Shown: positions 1 through 10,510, counted from the stretch's first letter. The stretch: 64,000 nucleotides of DNA from Ornithodoros turicata (GCF_037126465.1 NC_088206.1:55780841-55844840), one strand, 5' to 3'. Numbers and translations: made by a program. Notes: generated by a model from the sequence alone, not told the origin.

Positions 1-2864
1 GGAATGACGACCCTGTTCGAGCGCAGAACAATGCCATCTTCCATGTGGATATCTTCTCTGTGAGGCCAAAATTCCACTGCCAGGCTGGGAACCTGCCCTC
101 GATGTACAGGCCAACCAGAGTCTGCGTACTTGGAAAGAAGCTGCAGCTGTTCATCTGTTTTTGTAGCTTCCCTTATGAGTTGCAGTCTCCTTTCTGCAAT
201 GGGAAGTTCCTGTAGGGTGTTTACTTGAAGCATCTCGTCCGTTTCGTCCATGACTTCTGTTGTTGGAAATCTTGACAGGCCGTCTGGCAGAAGCTGTTCT
301 TTGCCAGGTCTGTACCTTACGTCCAATGAGTAGGCTTGCAAACAAAGTCTCATGCGCTGTAGGCGTTGAGGACACTCATGCAGAGATTTTGCGAAGATGG
401 CCTGCAGCGGCTTATGATCAGTTTCTACCACGACTGTGTGTTGTCCGAATATGTAGTGGTGAAATTTCTTGCCGCCATGTACAATCGCAAGCATTTCTTT
501 TTCGATTTGTGCATATTTTTCTTGTGCCCCTGTGAAGGATCTTGATGAATAGGCTAGGGGTTTTCCTTCTTGCATCACAACGGCCCCCATGCCGTACTGG
601 CTGGCGTCTACAGATAGAGTGATTTGCTTTCCAGGCTGGTAGTAAGCCAGAACTGGCGTCTTGGTGAGAGCTTCCTTTAAATGCTCGAAGGCAGTTTGGT
701 GCACTTCAGTCCATACCCATGCATTGCCTTTTTTAAGGAGCTCTCGGAGCTCTGATGTGTGGTGAGAAAGTCTCGGAATGAAGCTTGAAACGTAGGTAAT
801 CATTCCTAAAAACGTTCGGAGCTCATGTACGTTTTTTGGCGGTGCGATGGCGCTGATGTCTTCAACCCGGTTTGGGTCGACTTTCAACCCTTCCGTCGTG
901 AGTATGTGTCCGAGGTATTTAACTTCAGTTCTTGAAAACTGACATTTCTTCAGATTTAACTTCAGGTTGACTTCTCTGCATCTTTGGAGCAGACGTTGCA
1001 AGTTTTGGTCGTGGTCTTCCTTGTCGGTACCCCACACCAGGATATCATCCATCACGACTTGAACATGAGGGAGGCCTTCCAGTACATCATTCATGGCCTT
1101 CTGGAAGACTTCAGGCGCGGTACAAATCCCGAAAGGCATTCGTGTGAAACGGTACCGCCCATATGGTGTGCTCATGGTGCATATTCTCGAGCTGTCCTCA
1201 TCGAGAGGAATCTGCCAGAATCCCGACGATGCGTCCAGCGTGGAGAAAATTTTTGCTCCCGCCAGCTTGGATGCCACCTCCTCCAGAGTTTTCATGGGAT
1301 AGTGCTCCCGCCGTAGGGCTTTGTTAAGGTCGACCGGATCCATGCAGATCCTCAGCTTTCCTGGTTTGGAGACGACCACCATGTAGCTGGACCAGTCGGT
1401 GGGCTCGTTGACCCTCTCAATGACTCCATCAGCCTCCATCCTTTGGAGTTCAGCTTTCACTTTATCCCTGAGTGCTAGCGGAACCTTTCTTGCCGGCCGT
1501 ACTATGCCTTGTGATCCGGGTCGCAACTTCATCCGATACCTGACTCCCCTGAGTTTCCCCAGACCAATAAAGACATCTTCAAACATTTTGGCCGGGTCAA
1601 ACTGAGCAGCGTTATTCTGTGTCTGTGCGCCGAGGGATCCGACTCGGTTGAGAAGACCAAGCCTTTCGCAAAGGCTTCCACTAAGCGTTGTCTGTACGTC
1701 TTCATCCACAACGAAGAAATCTTCGAGAACCCTTTTGCGCGGTGTCGACACTTCAAGGACAACCTTTCCAACAGCTCGCTTACTGAACCCGAAGAAAGTC
1801 TTCAGTGCTGCACGGCTCTTCATGACGTGCTTCGTCGTGATCATCTTCACCAGCCTCAAAGGGATCACTGAGCAATTTGCTCCTGTGTCCATCTTGCAGC
1901 GTAACTTGTCCTGCTCGATGCTTATCTCCGTCGTCCAACGGTCATCTGCTTGGACACTGCCAACCGACACGTGACAGAGCAGGTAGTCTTCGTCGCTCTC
2001 ACTCTGAGATGTCTCTACGCGAACCTCGTTCAGCTTCTTCCCTTTCCTGGGATTCCTCTTCTGTGGCTTCCGGGTCCTCCGTGGCGGTCCGCGGCAGACC
2101 TTGGCGAAGTGGTTTCGAAGTCCGCACTTGCTGCATTGTTTTCCGAGTGCTGGGCAGTTCCCTGAGCGATGCTCCTTGTAGCCACAATTCCCGCAGGATG
2201 TGCAAGTTGCTAAACCGTTTACTTCTGCCCCGTCAGGCACCTTCTCTTTGCGTATTTCCATAAAGCGCTCTTTTGACATCTCCTGGGTTCGACAGCACTC
2301 GAGGACCTTCGTGAAGCTTGGATTATCGCTTATGAGTTTTCTTTGTAGTTGTTGGTCTTTGACTCCCAGTATTATACGGCTTTTCAGCATCCTTTGTTCG
2401 AAGTCGCCGAACTCACAGTTCCGAGCCAGCGTCCTGAGTTCTGTGAGCCAGTCGTCGAACCTCTCGCCTTCCTTCTGGTCCCGTTTTCCAAAGACAAATT
2501 CATGGTAGGTCAGGTTGACTGTTGGCTTCATGTAGGCCTCAAACTTCGTTCGAACGACCTCAACGTTCTGCTTGTCGGCCTCATTTTCGAATACGAACGT
2601 ATCAAAGATCCGCCGCCCTACGTCACCGATGCATACCAAAAATGTTGCTGCCTGTACCTTGCTAGGTTGTTGGGTGAGGTGGGTTGCAACGGCGAAGAGA
2701 TCATACTCTGCTCTCCAAGTCTTCCATGCTTGCCACATGTCACCGGAAATATCCAACGGCTTGGGCGGTGGAAGTAGACTCGTCATGACAGGAGCCACCG
2801 GCGCGGTGGACGTAGGAGTGGAGCTCGGTTCTTCAACCCGCGATGAACCTGATGCGTTCTCCAT
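1..2864 (-). CDS. Ty3/gypsy retrotransposon gag-pol polyprotein, 3' end beyond the window
   Basis: Encodes the structural and enzymatic polyprotein of an LTR retrotransposon. From the ATG at 2864 I read one open frame to the window edge with no stop. Order: a capsid-like gag; two C-x2-C-x4-H-x4-C zinc knuckles near residues 220-250; aspartic protease with DTGA near residue 328; reverse transcriptase from about residue 455, with LDAS, PFGI and a VMDD active site (Val replacing the usual Tyr) near residue 606; RNase H with VDAS and DHKPL near residues 750-816. The frame reaches the linker before integrase, which is not in the window. Gag and pol are one frame, so no frameshift signal is needed. 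The upstream LTR lies 31 bp before the ATG. The open frame suggests a fairly young copy. Confidence 0.93.
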   Translation of the reverse strand, partial: MENASGSSRVEEPSSTPTSTAPVAPVMTSLLPPPKPLDISGDMWQAWKTWRAEYDLFAVATHLTQQPSKVQAATFLVCIGDVGRRIFDTFVFENEADKQNVEVVRTKFEAYMKPTVNLTYHEFVFGKRDQKEGERFDDWLTELRTLARNCEFGDFEQRMLKSRIILGVKDQQLQRKLISDNPSFTKVLECCRTQEMSKERFMEIRKEKVPDGAEVNGLATCTSCGNCGYKEHRSGNCPALGKQCSKCGLRNHFAKVCRGPPRRTRKPQKRNPRKGKKLNEVRVETSQSESDEDYLLCHVSVGSVQADDRWTTEISIEQDKLRCKMDTGANCSVIPLRLVKMITTKHVMKSRAALKTFFGFSKRAVGKVVLEVSTPRKRVLEDFFVVDEDVQTTLSGSLCERLGLLNRVGSLGAQTQNNAAQFDPAKMFEDVFIGLGKLRGVRYRMKLRPGSQGIVRPARKVPLALRDKVKAELQRMEADGVIERVNEPTDWSSYMVVVSKPGKLRICMDPVDLNKALRREHYPMKTLEEVASKLAGAKIFSTLDASSGFWQIPLDEDSSRICTMSTPYGRYRFTRMPFGICTAPEVFQKAMNDVLEGLPHVQVVMDDILVWGTDKEDHDQNLQRLLQRCREVNLKLNLKKCQFSRTEVKYLGHILTTEGLKVDPNRVEDISAIAPPKNVHELRTFLGMITYVSSFIPRLSHHTSELRELLKKGNAWVWTEVHQTAFEHLKEALTKTPVLAYYQPGKQITLSVDASQYGMGAVVMQEGKPLAYSSRSFTGAQEKYAQIEKEMLAIVHGGKKFHHYIFGQHTVVVETDHKPLQAIFAKSLHECPQRLQRMRLCLQAYSLDVRYRPGKEQLLPDGLSRFPTTEVMDETDEMLQVNTLQELPIAERRLQLIREATKTDEQLQLLSKYADSGWPVHRGQVPSLAVEFWPHREDIHMEDGIVLRSNRVVI

Positions 2865-2882
2865 GACGTGTATGTTCGAAAG

Positions 2883-2894
2883 GCGCTGCCACCA
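2883..2894 (-). promoter_or_regulatory. Primer-binding site candidate of the left gypsy element
   Basis: TGGTGGCAGCGC on the minus strand starts directly after the terminal CA of the LTR, where an LTR element carries its tRNA primer-binding site. The matching tRNA was not identified. Confidence 0.55.
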
Positions 2895-3061
2895 TGTGAA
2901 ACGTGTCATACACGGCCAGCGACTTGAATCCAAAAGCCAACTTTATTGTCGTCATCCACGGCTTAAATACTGCCGGCATCGTCGTCGTCGTTATCACACT
3001 ATTACTCTGCTGACAGAGACAACTGCCCTGACTGATGGTATTGTTTTCTTCAGCTGCAACA
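2895..3061 (-). repeat. 5' LTR candidate of the left gypsy element
   Basis: About 167 bp, starting TGTTGCAGC and ending TTTCACA on the minus strand, so it has the TG...CA ends of an LTR. It contains a TATTTAAG TATA-like box (2962-2969) followed by AATAAA (2942-2947), the usual promoter and polyadenylation order. The partner LTR is outside the window, so the outer boundary at 3061 is inferred from the TG dinucleotide alone. Confidence 0.6.
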
Positions 3062-3984
3062 GATGCTTTTTACCATGAAAATACTAACATCAGTTGGCAT
3101 TGCATAAAACCTTGGTGAGCTCAAAGCCGCTGTGTGTATTCTTGTGAATGATTTATCTAAGGAAATGTACACCCTTCCAACATCCATCAGCAAACTCTTC
3201 ATGACTATATATAATGCATAATTATTTCATTAGATTAAAGGAAAAATATATTGGCATCACACCAGCTCAATTGCAGTCTTTCGTTATCATCAAAAATATG
3301 GTGGCCGGGGTACATGACTCTCATCAACATTTTGATAATGTAATTCGCATACAATGCTCAATCATTTTAAAATTCTTCATGCACATCATTACGCCTTGTA
3401 TATTCAAGTTGGCTTCTACTTTGTCTCATGCTAGTGTTGGCTATCCGTGTGGTAGCCAGAAAATATTATGGGAGGTTCTATGGGGACCTCCCAGATGCAC
3501 TAGTAAAGGTACGATCTTGGCTATGCAGTGCTAAACCTGCTGTGATACTGCAGAACAAAAATGCCAAACAACTCCGCTTTGTCTCAACAAAGATGCAAGG
3601 AGTTAAAACGGGTGCAGCTATGTGAAAGGAGCTATGTGTTCGAACAGCTACTGGGAATTCAGAAGATCATACTATGTGCGTGAAAATAACTTTGCATTTG
3701 TTTAGCATTTGTTACAAGAGAGCAAAAGTCCTCAAGATATTGCAAATCTATATTGTAAATCTACTCAGTATTGGGCAGTTAGATCACACAACTTGGTTGA
3801 TTCATTTTATCAAGCTTTGTTTCACACCTCAAGGAAACGTAGCTCTTCAGTAACCTCAGTGAGCCAAACACGCAGTCCAGGTCCAGTTTTGGATATTTTT
3901 ACTGGTCTCGTTAGCAATACATCGTTCCAAAATACCACAAATTCCAGCTGGACACTATATCAATGAGCCTGTTGCCTTGCACCT
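3062..3984. other. No clear gene
   Basis: AT-rich sequence without a recognisable family. A 74-nt stretch at 3435-3508 (plus) is bounded by an acceptor-like CTAG and a GTACG donor and is open in one frame, but matches nothing I know and may be chance. Confidence 0.4.
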
Positions 3985-4160
3985 CATCGGAGCGGCCCCC
4001 TGCTGGCTAGCAGGAAGATATCGAATAAGAAACAGGTGACTGGCTGTTCTGTCCACCTCTCAGTGTGTGTGGCCACTCCTGTTTGCTGCTAGAGTGTCAC
4101 TCCCATGAAGAAATGCAACACTCCATAAACTTTTGTCCCAATCTGTTCAAATATTGATGC
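3985..4160 (+). repeat. Repeat copy 1: segment A followed by segment B
   Basis: Segment A (3985-4104) starts CATCGGAGCGG and ends GAGTGTCACTCC. Segment B (4104-4160) contains ATGAAGAAATGC and AAACTTTTGTC. The same pair occurs at 5158-5312, but there A is inverted and B is not. A begins and ends with related inverted words (CTTCATCGGAG-like and CTTCATGGGAG), so A may itself be a small foldback or MITE-like unit. Identity between the copies is roughly 75-80% by eye. Confidence 0.6.
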
Positions 4161-5157
4161 ACAGATGGTGTGAAGAAAGCCATAGTAGCAGGGCAGTTTT
4201 CAACCAGATTCCAAGAGTGTGCAAAGCAGCAGGAAATACACCCAGCCAGAGGATTTCTGTTGAATTCATGTTTAAGGACCTTCACATCTACATCATTTAC
4301 TCATGAATGCAACACTGTCATTTGACAACACATGACAGTCCATTAATGCTTTGAACATGAATTGAGCTTTACCCTCTGGTTGGGCATGAAACAATGAATC
4401 TTTCAACAGCTCATGACCCACAGTTTGAGAAACACTGGTGTACGCATTCATCCCAACAATAATCTGGCATCCTTCAAAAACACCATCAAACAGGACTTTT
4501 CTGCTGATACGGAGGGTGACATGCAATTACTTTTTGATGATTCGCATTTCTCTTCATTCATTTGCTATTTGTTTCTAATACTTGTCATGTGTTCTTGGTA
4601 TTTCTGTTCCCCTCAAATTGTGTAGACATTTGCACTGACTGTGTCTTGGACTGTTCAACAGGGCTTGCCCACTATCAGTATCAGTGTATACTGTCATGGA
4701 ATAACAATAAAAACCTGAAAACTGAAAAAAAAAACAAAAACATCTGAAGCACATCTGTCTGACTGATTCCTCTAACAACCTCCTGACAAATGCTCGATGA
4801 ATGATAGTTCATGTCACCACTCCTTGTGGACAGAAACAAGCTGTAACAGGCCGAGGAAGTTTAGATGATGTGGTGAACCTACGAGTTTGTTGTTGCCTTG
4901 AATGGGCAATCATCTCAGAGGTAAAATTTATTTATGTTGACTACTGCCTTCAAAGTCTAACTATAAATTCTTTGTTCTGAACTTGTTTTGGTACACCAGA
5001 GTTCACAAGCAAGAGCAGCCTTTTGGGAAGAAATAGGCAGCAAAATCTCAAATTGGAACACTGACCTTACCGAGCAGTGTTTGTTAGTTGTCGGGGTTGT
5101 ACGATGGGCAGCTTGGTACAAATCTTTACGGACCACCATGGTGTCACATTTCTCCAT
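4161..5157. other. Interval between the two A/B repeat copies
   Basis: No recognised gene. A minus-strand frame of 77 codons at 4293-4526 resembles no family I can name. An A-rich tract at 4708-4742 following AATAAAA looks like a retroposed 3' end. Confidence 0.4.
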
Positions 5158-5312
5158 TGGAGTGACACCCTACCATCAAACAAGAGCGGACGCACATACT
5201 GAGAGATAGACCCGTTTCTTATTCGATCTTTTGCTGGTAGCTGGCAGGGGACCGCTCCGATGAAGAAAGGCGTAGTGCCGTGAACTTTTGTCTCGGGCTG
5301 TACACGCTGTTG
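5158..5312 (-). repeat. Repeat copy 2: segment A inverted, segment B direct
   Basis: 5158-5262 is the reverse complement of segment A at 3985-4104 with scattered mismatches. 5260-5312 matches segment B of that copy in direct orientation. The mixed orientation means this is not a simple pair of terminal inverted repeats. Confidence 0.6.
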
Positions 5313-5564
5313 TGTTGTACTCATACAAATTCTGAAATGCATGCCACTTTTTAGAGAATCTTTGGAAATTTATGCTTTAATTGTCAGCTCTGATCATGAG
5401 CGAGATGGTAGGGGGCCCCTTAGGAATGTCCCGTTGTGTCCTGGAACCTTGCCAGTCTGGAACAATGCAGACGAATCATCAATGCAGGTTGCCCCATGCC
5501 TGACGGAACCTTATGATTTTATGGACCTTTTTCCTTTGACGTTCTTCTGTGTAAAAGCACCCGA

Positions 5565-5672
5565 TCAGTTACAAATATAACAACACTTTAAACCTCCATC
5601 TTTCAATCTTTTTACCCCTGTGCCTTTAGTAAAATGACTCTTGGCTGCATCCTGCATTTCTTCTCTCCATGC
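5565..5672 (-). CDS. Candidate 3' coding exon of a small hypothetical protein
   Basis: On the minus strand a TTTTCAG acceptor precedes a 108-nt phase-0 stretch of 35 codons plus TGA, beginning AWREEMQDAAK and ending CCYICN. It is in phase with the exon at 6065-6187, and together they would encode about 76 residues. A second AG eight bases upstream would change the phase. The function is unknown; the CC-Y-IC end is only suggestive of metal binding. No polyadenylation signal was found close by. This could equally be an internal frame of a different transcript. Confidence 0.3.
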   Translation of the reverse strand, partial: AWREEMQDAAKSHFTKGTGVKRLKDGGLKCCYICN

Positions 5673-6064
5673 CTGAAAATCTGAAATCAGTAAAAATAAG
5701 CAATGTCCTCAGTTTCAACTCAATCCTCATGTGTTTGGTAATTTTGTTGCTCCAGTTAAGAATACAGTATGATAATTCTCAGTAGAAACACAAATACAAA
5801 GTAATAGGAACCATTAAGCACAACGAAAGATTACTGATAACTGCCGAAACCACGATATTTCGTACTCATATACCGCGACCAGGTGGCAATTAGACAGTCC
5901 GATTACACAGATTTCACGAACACGTCACCAGAATTAGTGCAACTTGGCACTATGGGTGTACATTACGCACCAGTCTGCCGGTTTATGCCACTGAATTACT
6001 TGCTACAACACATGCAAAATAAGAGCGCTGAACGCGAATGGTGTGTAGCATGAGACGTACTTAC

Positions 6065-6187
6065 CAGCTTCAGAATTGCACTCGTGCGGCTTTCACTTGG
6101 AAGTTGTGTACCTACATTCACCTGGTGCTGTTGCTGCCTGGACTGAGAAGGTGCAGCTGAGAAAAAGTGGACTGGCACTTGCTGCAT
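6065..6187 (-). CDS. Candidate first coding exon, Gln-rich hypothetical protein
   Basis: A 41-codon exon whose ATG (at 6187) follows directly after a CTACAG acceptor; it ends at a consensus donor (CTG|GTAAGT) in phase 0. The peptide starts MQQVPVHFF and has a Gln-rich middle (SRQQQHQ). It lies about 210 bp downstream, on the minus strand, of a CpG-rich stretch with NRF-1-type sites, fitting a 5' untranslated exon followed by this exon. I recognise no domain. The splice signals and phase agreement with 5565-5672 support it; there is no homology evidence. Confidence 0.45.
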
Positions 6188-6288
6188 CTGTAGTAACAGA
6201 GCGGCCCATTTTACAATTTTGTACAGACGCCCTCACCTTTTGAACCGGGAGCATGAAACTCGCAGGCGTTGCTGAAACGTTCCCTCAC

Positions 6289-6400
6289 CTGCTGAACATC
6301 GACGGACGAGCGGGACATCCAGCGAGGAACTTGAACGGAATATTTGGCAAAGTTGCTTCACCGCCACCGCTACCACAAACCACAAAAACAAACCGCTGTG
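6289..6400 (-). other. Candidate 5' untranslated exon of the minus-strand gene
   Basis: A strong donor (AGCAG|GTGAGG) ends this segment at 6289, leaving an intron of about 100 bp before the exon at 6187. A second GTGAGG at 6236 would leave an intron of only about 49 bp and is less likely. The transcription start is not determined. Confidence 0.35.
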
Positions 6401-6490
6401 TGCTAGCGCATGCGCAGGCGAAGCGAGCAGACGGCACGGCGGCAGCAAAGAGAGACACGTGACATCCCTTCTAGCGCATGCGCAGCGCAA
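6401..6490. promoter_or_regulatory. CpG-rich promoter with two NRF-1-type palindromes
   Basis: The palindrome GCGCATGCGC, core of the NRF-1 (ewg in flies) consensus, occurs at 6406-6415 and 6474-6483, with a CACGTG E-box at 6456-6461 between them. The surroundings are CpG-rich relative to the AT-rich neighbourhood. The sites are symmetric and could drive either strand; the best-supported gene is on the minus strand. Confidence 0.5.
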
Positions 6491-6982
6491 CTGATTTTCC
6501 TCTCCCGAAGGCCAAGTGCCAACGCCTCCTCTGTAAATGAATGCCTGTCAGATCGCGCGCTTACCAATGGAACGGAACGAGCCCTGGCGAAGGCTCGGTT
6601 TCCCTCGTGCGACGAGAGATGGCGGTAGGCCCCGTGACTATACTCGGGACAGGACCGCCGGTCTCTGTACTTGTTTCGCTCGCTCCCGGCTCCTTTTAGT
6701 GCTCTTCCGTTTGTGTAAACTGCAGAATGATTGAAGAACGAACAGCTTTATCTTTTAATTATGTGCAAACTGTGCGTAAGTGTTTTGTTAGGCCGTGACA
6801 TGAATGACTTGCATGAGAGCAGGTTTGACCCGAGCACCCGGGATGTACGCTAAAATCTCACTTCCAAATTTCTCAATAATAGAAAGGCGATGAAAGATAA
6901 AAACTGTGTCACGGTACCTGCAGGTACTGCCCTCATGTCCACTTTCCTGCTGTCACACTGTCCTCGTGCCTCACTGTACCGA
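6491..6982. other. CpG-rich then AT-rich intergenic sequence
   Basis: 6500-6720 continues the CpG-rich stretch without a convincing plus-strand exon. 6720-6982 has no recognised feature. Confidence 0.4.
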
Positions 6983-7155
6983 CTGTTCACTTTCGAAGAT
7001 TGAAGTTGTACAAAACAAAAACAATAAAAAAGAACATTGTTCACTTTCAGAGGCAGGAGTTATAGAAAAAACAAACAGAACAACACTGTTCACTTTCGGA
7101 GACTTGGAGAAGAAACAAACAAAAAGAAGAACACTGTTCACATTCGAAGACTTAT
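6983..7155. repeat. Four-copy minisatellite beside the P-type element
   Basis: The word TGTTCACTTTCGRAGAY recurs at about 6983, 7038, 7087 and 7135 (spacing 48-55 bp), separated by A-rich AAACAAA spacers. It lies just beyond the 3' end of the P-type transposase. CATTGTTCAC at about 7035 resembles the CATTGTTCGAC at the other end of the element, so these may be amplified terminal or subterminal repeats. Confidence 0.7.
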
Positions 7156-7192
7156 TGTGCAAACGCTGCTAAGAACTGAGTGAGAGAAAGCT

Positions 7193-10062
7193 CTAGAGTT
7201 TCAGTACTTTGCGTGACAGTGGCTTTCTTGCGAACATTTTCGCGATAGAATTTTTGTCAGCCACAGTTAATGCGTAGTTGCTAAGGAGAGGTTTTATAAA
7301 CTTCCTGCACAAAAGACTCCACAATGTCCTTCTGTGCTCGCTATCTCCATTTTCGCACAGAAGTACGGGGGCATCCATCAGCACCTCGACAGCGTGTCTT
7401 ACACTGGACTCAAGTGGCTTAACCATACGCTTCCTGTGAAGGAGTACAATATCTAAGTAGCTTCTGAGGCCTATAAGGACGGAAACAAGGTCTTTCGAAG
7501 GATACTTGAGACCTCCTCGATCCTGGTAGGCAATGAGTCCATCGACAGGTGTGTTTCCCTTCGGTTTTTCAACCAGCTCGATGCAGGAGGAGCTTAGCTT
7601 TTCTGATATCACCCGAGCTAGGTACCCACCAATTAGAGCAATGCTGGCTACCTCTGGGTCCGGCAACCGCGGTTTTGGTGTCGTGCACAGTTCACGAAGT
7701 CTTTCTTTTGCCAGCGGTGGGAAAAACACGGCGGCTGGGCTACCCCCGTTCTCAATGACCTGATTACTGATCGCTTGTGAACTGAGGAGTGACCCGGGGC
7801 AACTTAGGTTGCTGCGGTTTGATGATGTCACAATACCCGTCTTCAGCATTTTTTCAATACCGCTGAGAACGCTCCTCATGTCCATGGCGTCGTTGCATCC
7901 TGCAGTTCTCCGGAGAAATCCGAAAAGCGCCTCGATTTGATCGCTTGAAAACTTTCGTGTGAGAACGAACATGAAATTTTTCTTGCTGAGGAGGAAGCGA
8001 ATACATTGCACGTTTGATCTTGTTGTCAGCACCAAGGCGTGAAATGTCTCCTTGCTCAGGAAGTTGGGAAGAAGGGATGGCTCTCGTCCCTCAGTTTTTG
8101 GACATAGTCGAGAAAGACTGTCTCCAGCCACTGCAGCCTGTCATCATGCCCGTCATAGAAAGGTCTTGTATCAGGGTCGTTCTTGTGAATATGCTGCCGC
8201 GTGTTACTCACGTCCATAACAGTGAACCATTTGTGCATCATTGTCATGAACTCCACTGTTGGCCCAACTGATGCGAACTGCACGTCACATGTGTGACCAG
8301 CTTGGTCTTTCATGTATTGCAGCGCCGCCGTCACAGGAGGTGAAAAAACCTGTACAGCGTGCACTACGCTCATCTTCTCTATGTTTGACGGATAAACGTG
8401 CTTGCGGGTGAGGAACCTTATGGGCTTTACGGTTGACCCTCGCTGCATTTTGTAGAGGTCCTTCAACCATGAAGATGAGATTTGTTTCTGGCCGCCCATA
8501 TCCTTCGCAAGAAACTGGGACCTGACATTTTTGATAATGTGGCATTGGTCAAATGCCAAAAAAAGACGTCTTGATGGGTCCACAGGGTGCGGGGCAAACG
8601 TCGTGGCTTGTCCATGGCACAATATGTCCATGGCGGCAACGTTGGTCTTGTGGTTGTCCGTAACCAACCTGACAATTTTGAACCCCAGCTGTTCAGTACT
8701 TTTTATGACGTATACGATGGCTTGCGCAAGATCCGGTGGTGTGCAAGCTTTGGTGAAGAAGTATGCAACCGGTATCTTGAAACGCTCAGCCAGGCCGCAG
8801 AGCAGGAAACAAAGCAATGAATTGGCCAGAGTGGTAACATGTTCGGCTGGCGTGAGGTGGCCCAACTCCTTGCCCATGTTGACGTCCCCAATGAATGCAT
8901 CTCGCTGTTTGTTATATTCTAACCTCTGCCTAATGTGCATCTCGTCGATAACGAGACTGCAAACTTTGGACTGAGGCGCAGCTAGGCTCTGGAGCTCAAT
9001 ATCCAGCCTACAGCGAACGAGAGGACTAAAGCCAACCTCACCAGTCGATGTCCGGATGTATTTCTGCAAGGTGTTTCTGCACGGTAGTCGCAGCAACTCT
9101 TCACACCGAACGTACTCATAGGCCTTAGTGGAAAGATTCCTCAAGATCACACAGTACCTTACAGTGAGTTCTGACCATGTTGGCCTCTTCCTCTTGTAAT
9201 TGACAACTTGGTCAAGACCAAATGTCGCTCTGATCTTGTTTTGCCGAGCATCCGTCACGACATCGAGGAAGGCATTAACACTGAAGTCGTCTTTGAGCTG
9301 GCGAAGCTCCTCCTGATGTTTCCTTAAAGACTCCTTCAGTCGCGATATTTGCTGTCGAAGAGATCGCTCCTTAGCCCTCCATTTACGTCGTTCAATAAAA
9401 GCGGTGAAATTTGCCTTTTCCGTCTGTGTCGAGAACGATCGCTTTGCGAACACTGGAGTACTCTTTAAGTGGTTCAAGTGGGAATAAGTACCTCGATCAC
9501 TTCTTGCAAAACTGTCCGATGTGGGTTCTTGTTCCACAGGCTGTGCAGGGGTGAGGGCTGCCTCCTCCGTAATAAGTAATTCTTTGCCCACAGAAGAAAC
9601 GTCGTCGGAAACCACAGAGTCCTCGACGGACGGCGTATCGCACACGTTCGTCGCAGTTGTCTTTCGCCTTTTGTGCGACTCTGCGCCCTTGCCCGTTGCC
9701 TCGTCAACGTAGGCAGTCATGGCGCGCTTACGGCTCTCTGGTTCTCGACGAACATGAGGAGTCTTGGGCGTCATGTACAGCGGGTAGCCTGGGAACACGT
9801 TGGGTACCGCTCCCTTCTTTAGTAAGCGCAGCCTTGTATTTTCCTTGAAATCTGACACGACGAAGTGTTTACTGCAGACGACGGAGGAGTTGCACGTGGA
9901 ACTTGGCTCCCAGTTCTTGCGGGCAATCAGCTTCAGCCACTTCTCACGTAGCTCGAGGTCTGCCGGAACCTCGTGGAAGGACACACCAGGGTCCCTCTTT
10001 CGTGTATTCGACGAGCACATGGGCACGCAGCAGCAGCGCATTGCAGATGGTAATTTTAACAA
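7193..10062 (-). pseudogene. P-element/THAP9-type transposase, one frameshift
   Basis: DNA cut-and-paste transposase in two overlapping minus-strand frames. 10062-8056 (668 codons) holds an N-terminal THAP zinc finger (C2CH, ending AVPNVFP; the likelier start is the second Met at 10041), a basic linker, a coiled coil near residues 225-260 and the first part of the RNase-H-like core, including LVIDEMHI and LVTDNHK, which carry the expected acidic residues. 8131-7193 (312 codons) holds the C-terminal part, with RKFSSDQIEALFG. The frames overlap within 8056-8131 and differ by one base, so a single indel there breaks the gene. Combined length is close to THAP9 (~900 residues). The upstream end lies in the 147-bp repeat at 10008-10154. 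Confidence 0.93.
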
Positions 10063-10154
10063 ACCAATCGAGATAACAACGATGTACTCTTATTCGGGTC
10101 GAATAAGCACCATTTCGAATACCAGCACGAGTTATGGATCCAGTCGAACAATGG
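10008..10154 (-). repeat. 5' terminal segment of the P-type element (copy 1 of 147-bp direct repeat)
   Basis: Starts, on the minus strand, CCATTGTTCGACTGGATC and includes the first codons of the transposase, including the first Cys residues of its zinc finger. The same 147 bp with a single mismatch lie exactly 2350 bp to the right at 12358-12504. The outer edge at 10154 is where the two copies diverge and is the best estimate of the transposon terminus. Confidence 0.85.
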
Positions 10155-10283
10155 CTAGAAAAATATTCTGCGCGTGAGGAACCGAACGCGCCGCGCGCAT
10201 ACTTCCAACCAGACTTGTACGTATTTGGAGTGTTGTATTAAAATACAGCTATATTTCAAATACAATTTGCGGTATTTTGGTAC

Positions 10284-10456
10284 TGTTGTGTTCTTACGGT
10301 CATATCGGCATGAGCATGCGGACCAGATGGTCAGCACGATGGTTATCGAAAAATAAAGAGAAAGAAGTTGATCTCCTCATGGTCGCGTCATGCAGGCTCC
10401 ATGGAAGTTGGATTCTTTCTTACAAAGGTAGTTATTTCCTTCCGACCGACACCACA
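10284..10456 (+). repeat. 5' LTR candidate of the second gypsy element
   Basis: About 173 bp with TG...CA ends (TGTTGTGTTC to CGACACCACA), AATAAA near 10353, and directly followed by TTGGCGACGAGGGC, a primer-binding-site-like sequence of a form common next to gypsy LTRs. The gag start codon lies 54 bp further on. No 3' LTR is present because the element is truncated. Confidence 0.6.
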
Positions 10457-10510
10457 TTGGCGACGAGGGCTTTGAGAAGAGAAGGAACTGCACCACGTTG
10501 AAGATTCATC

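Noticed and set aside
3435..3508. Plus-strand exon with acceptor and donor
   Set aside because: Short, no family match, and splice-like dinucleotides of this quality are frequent.
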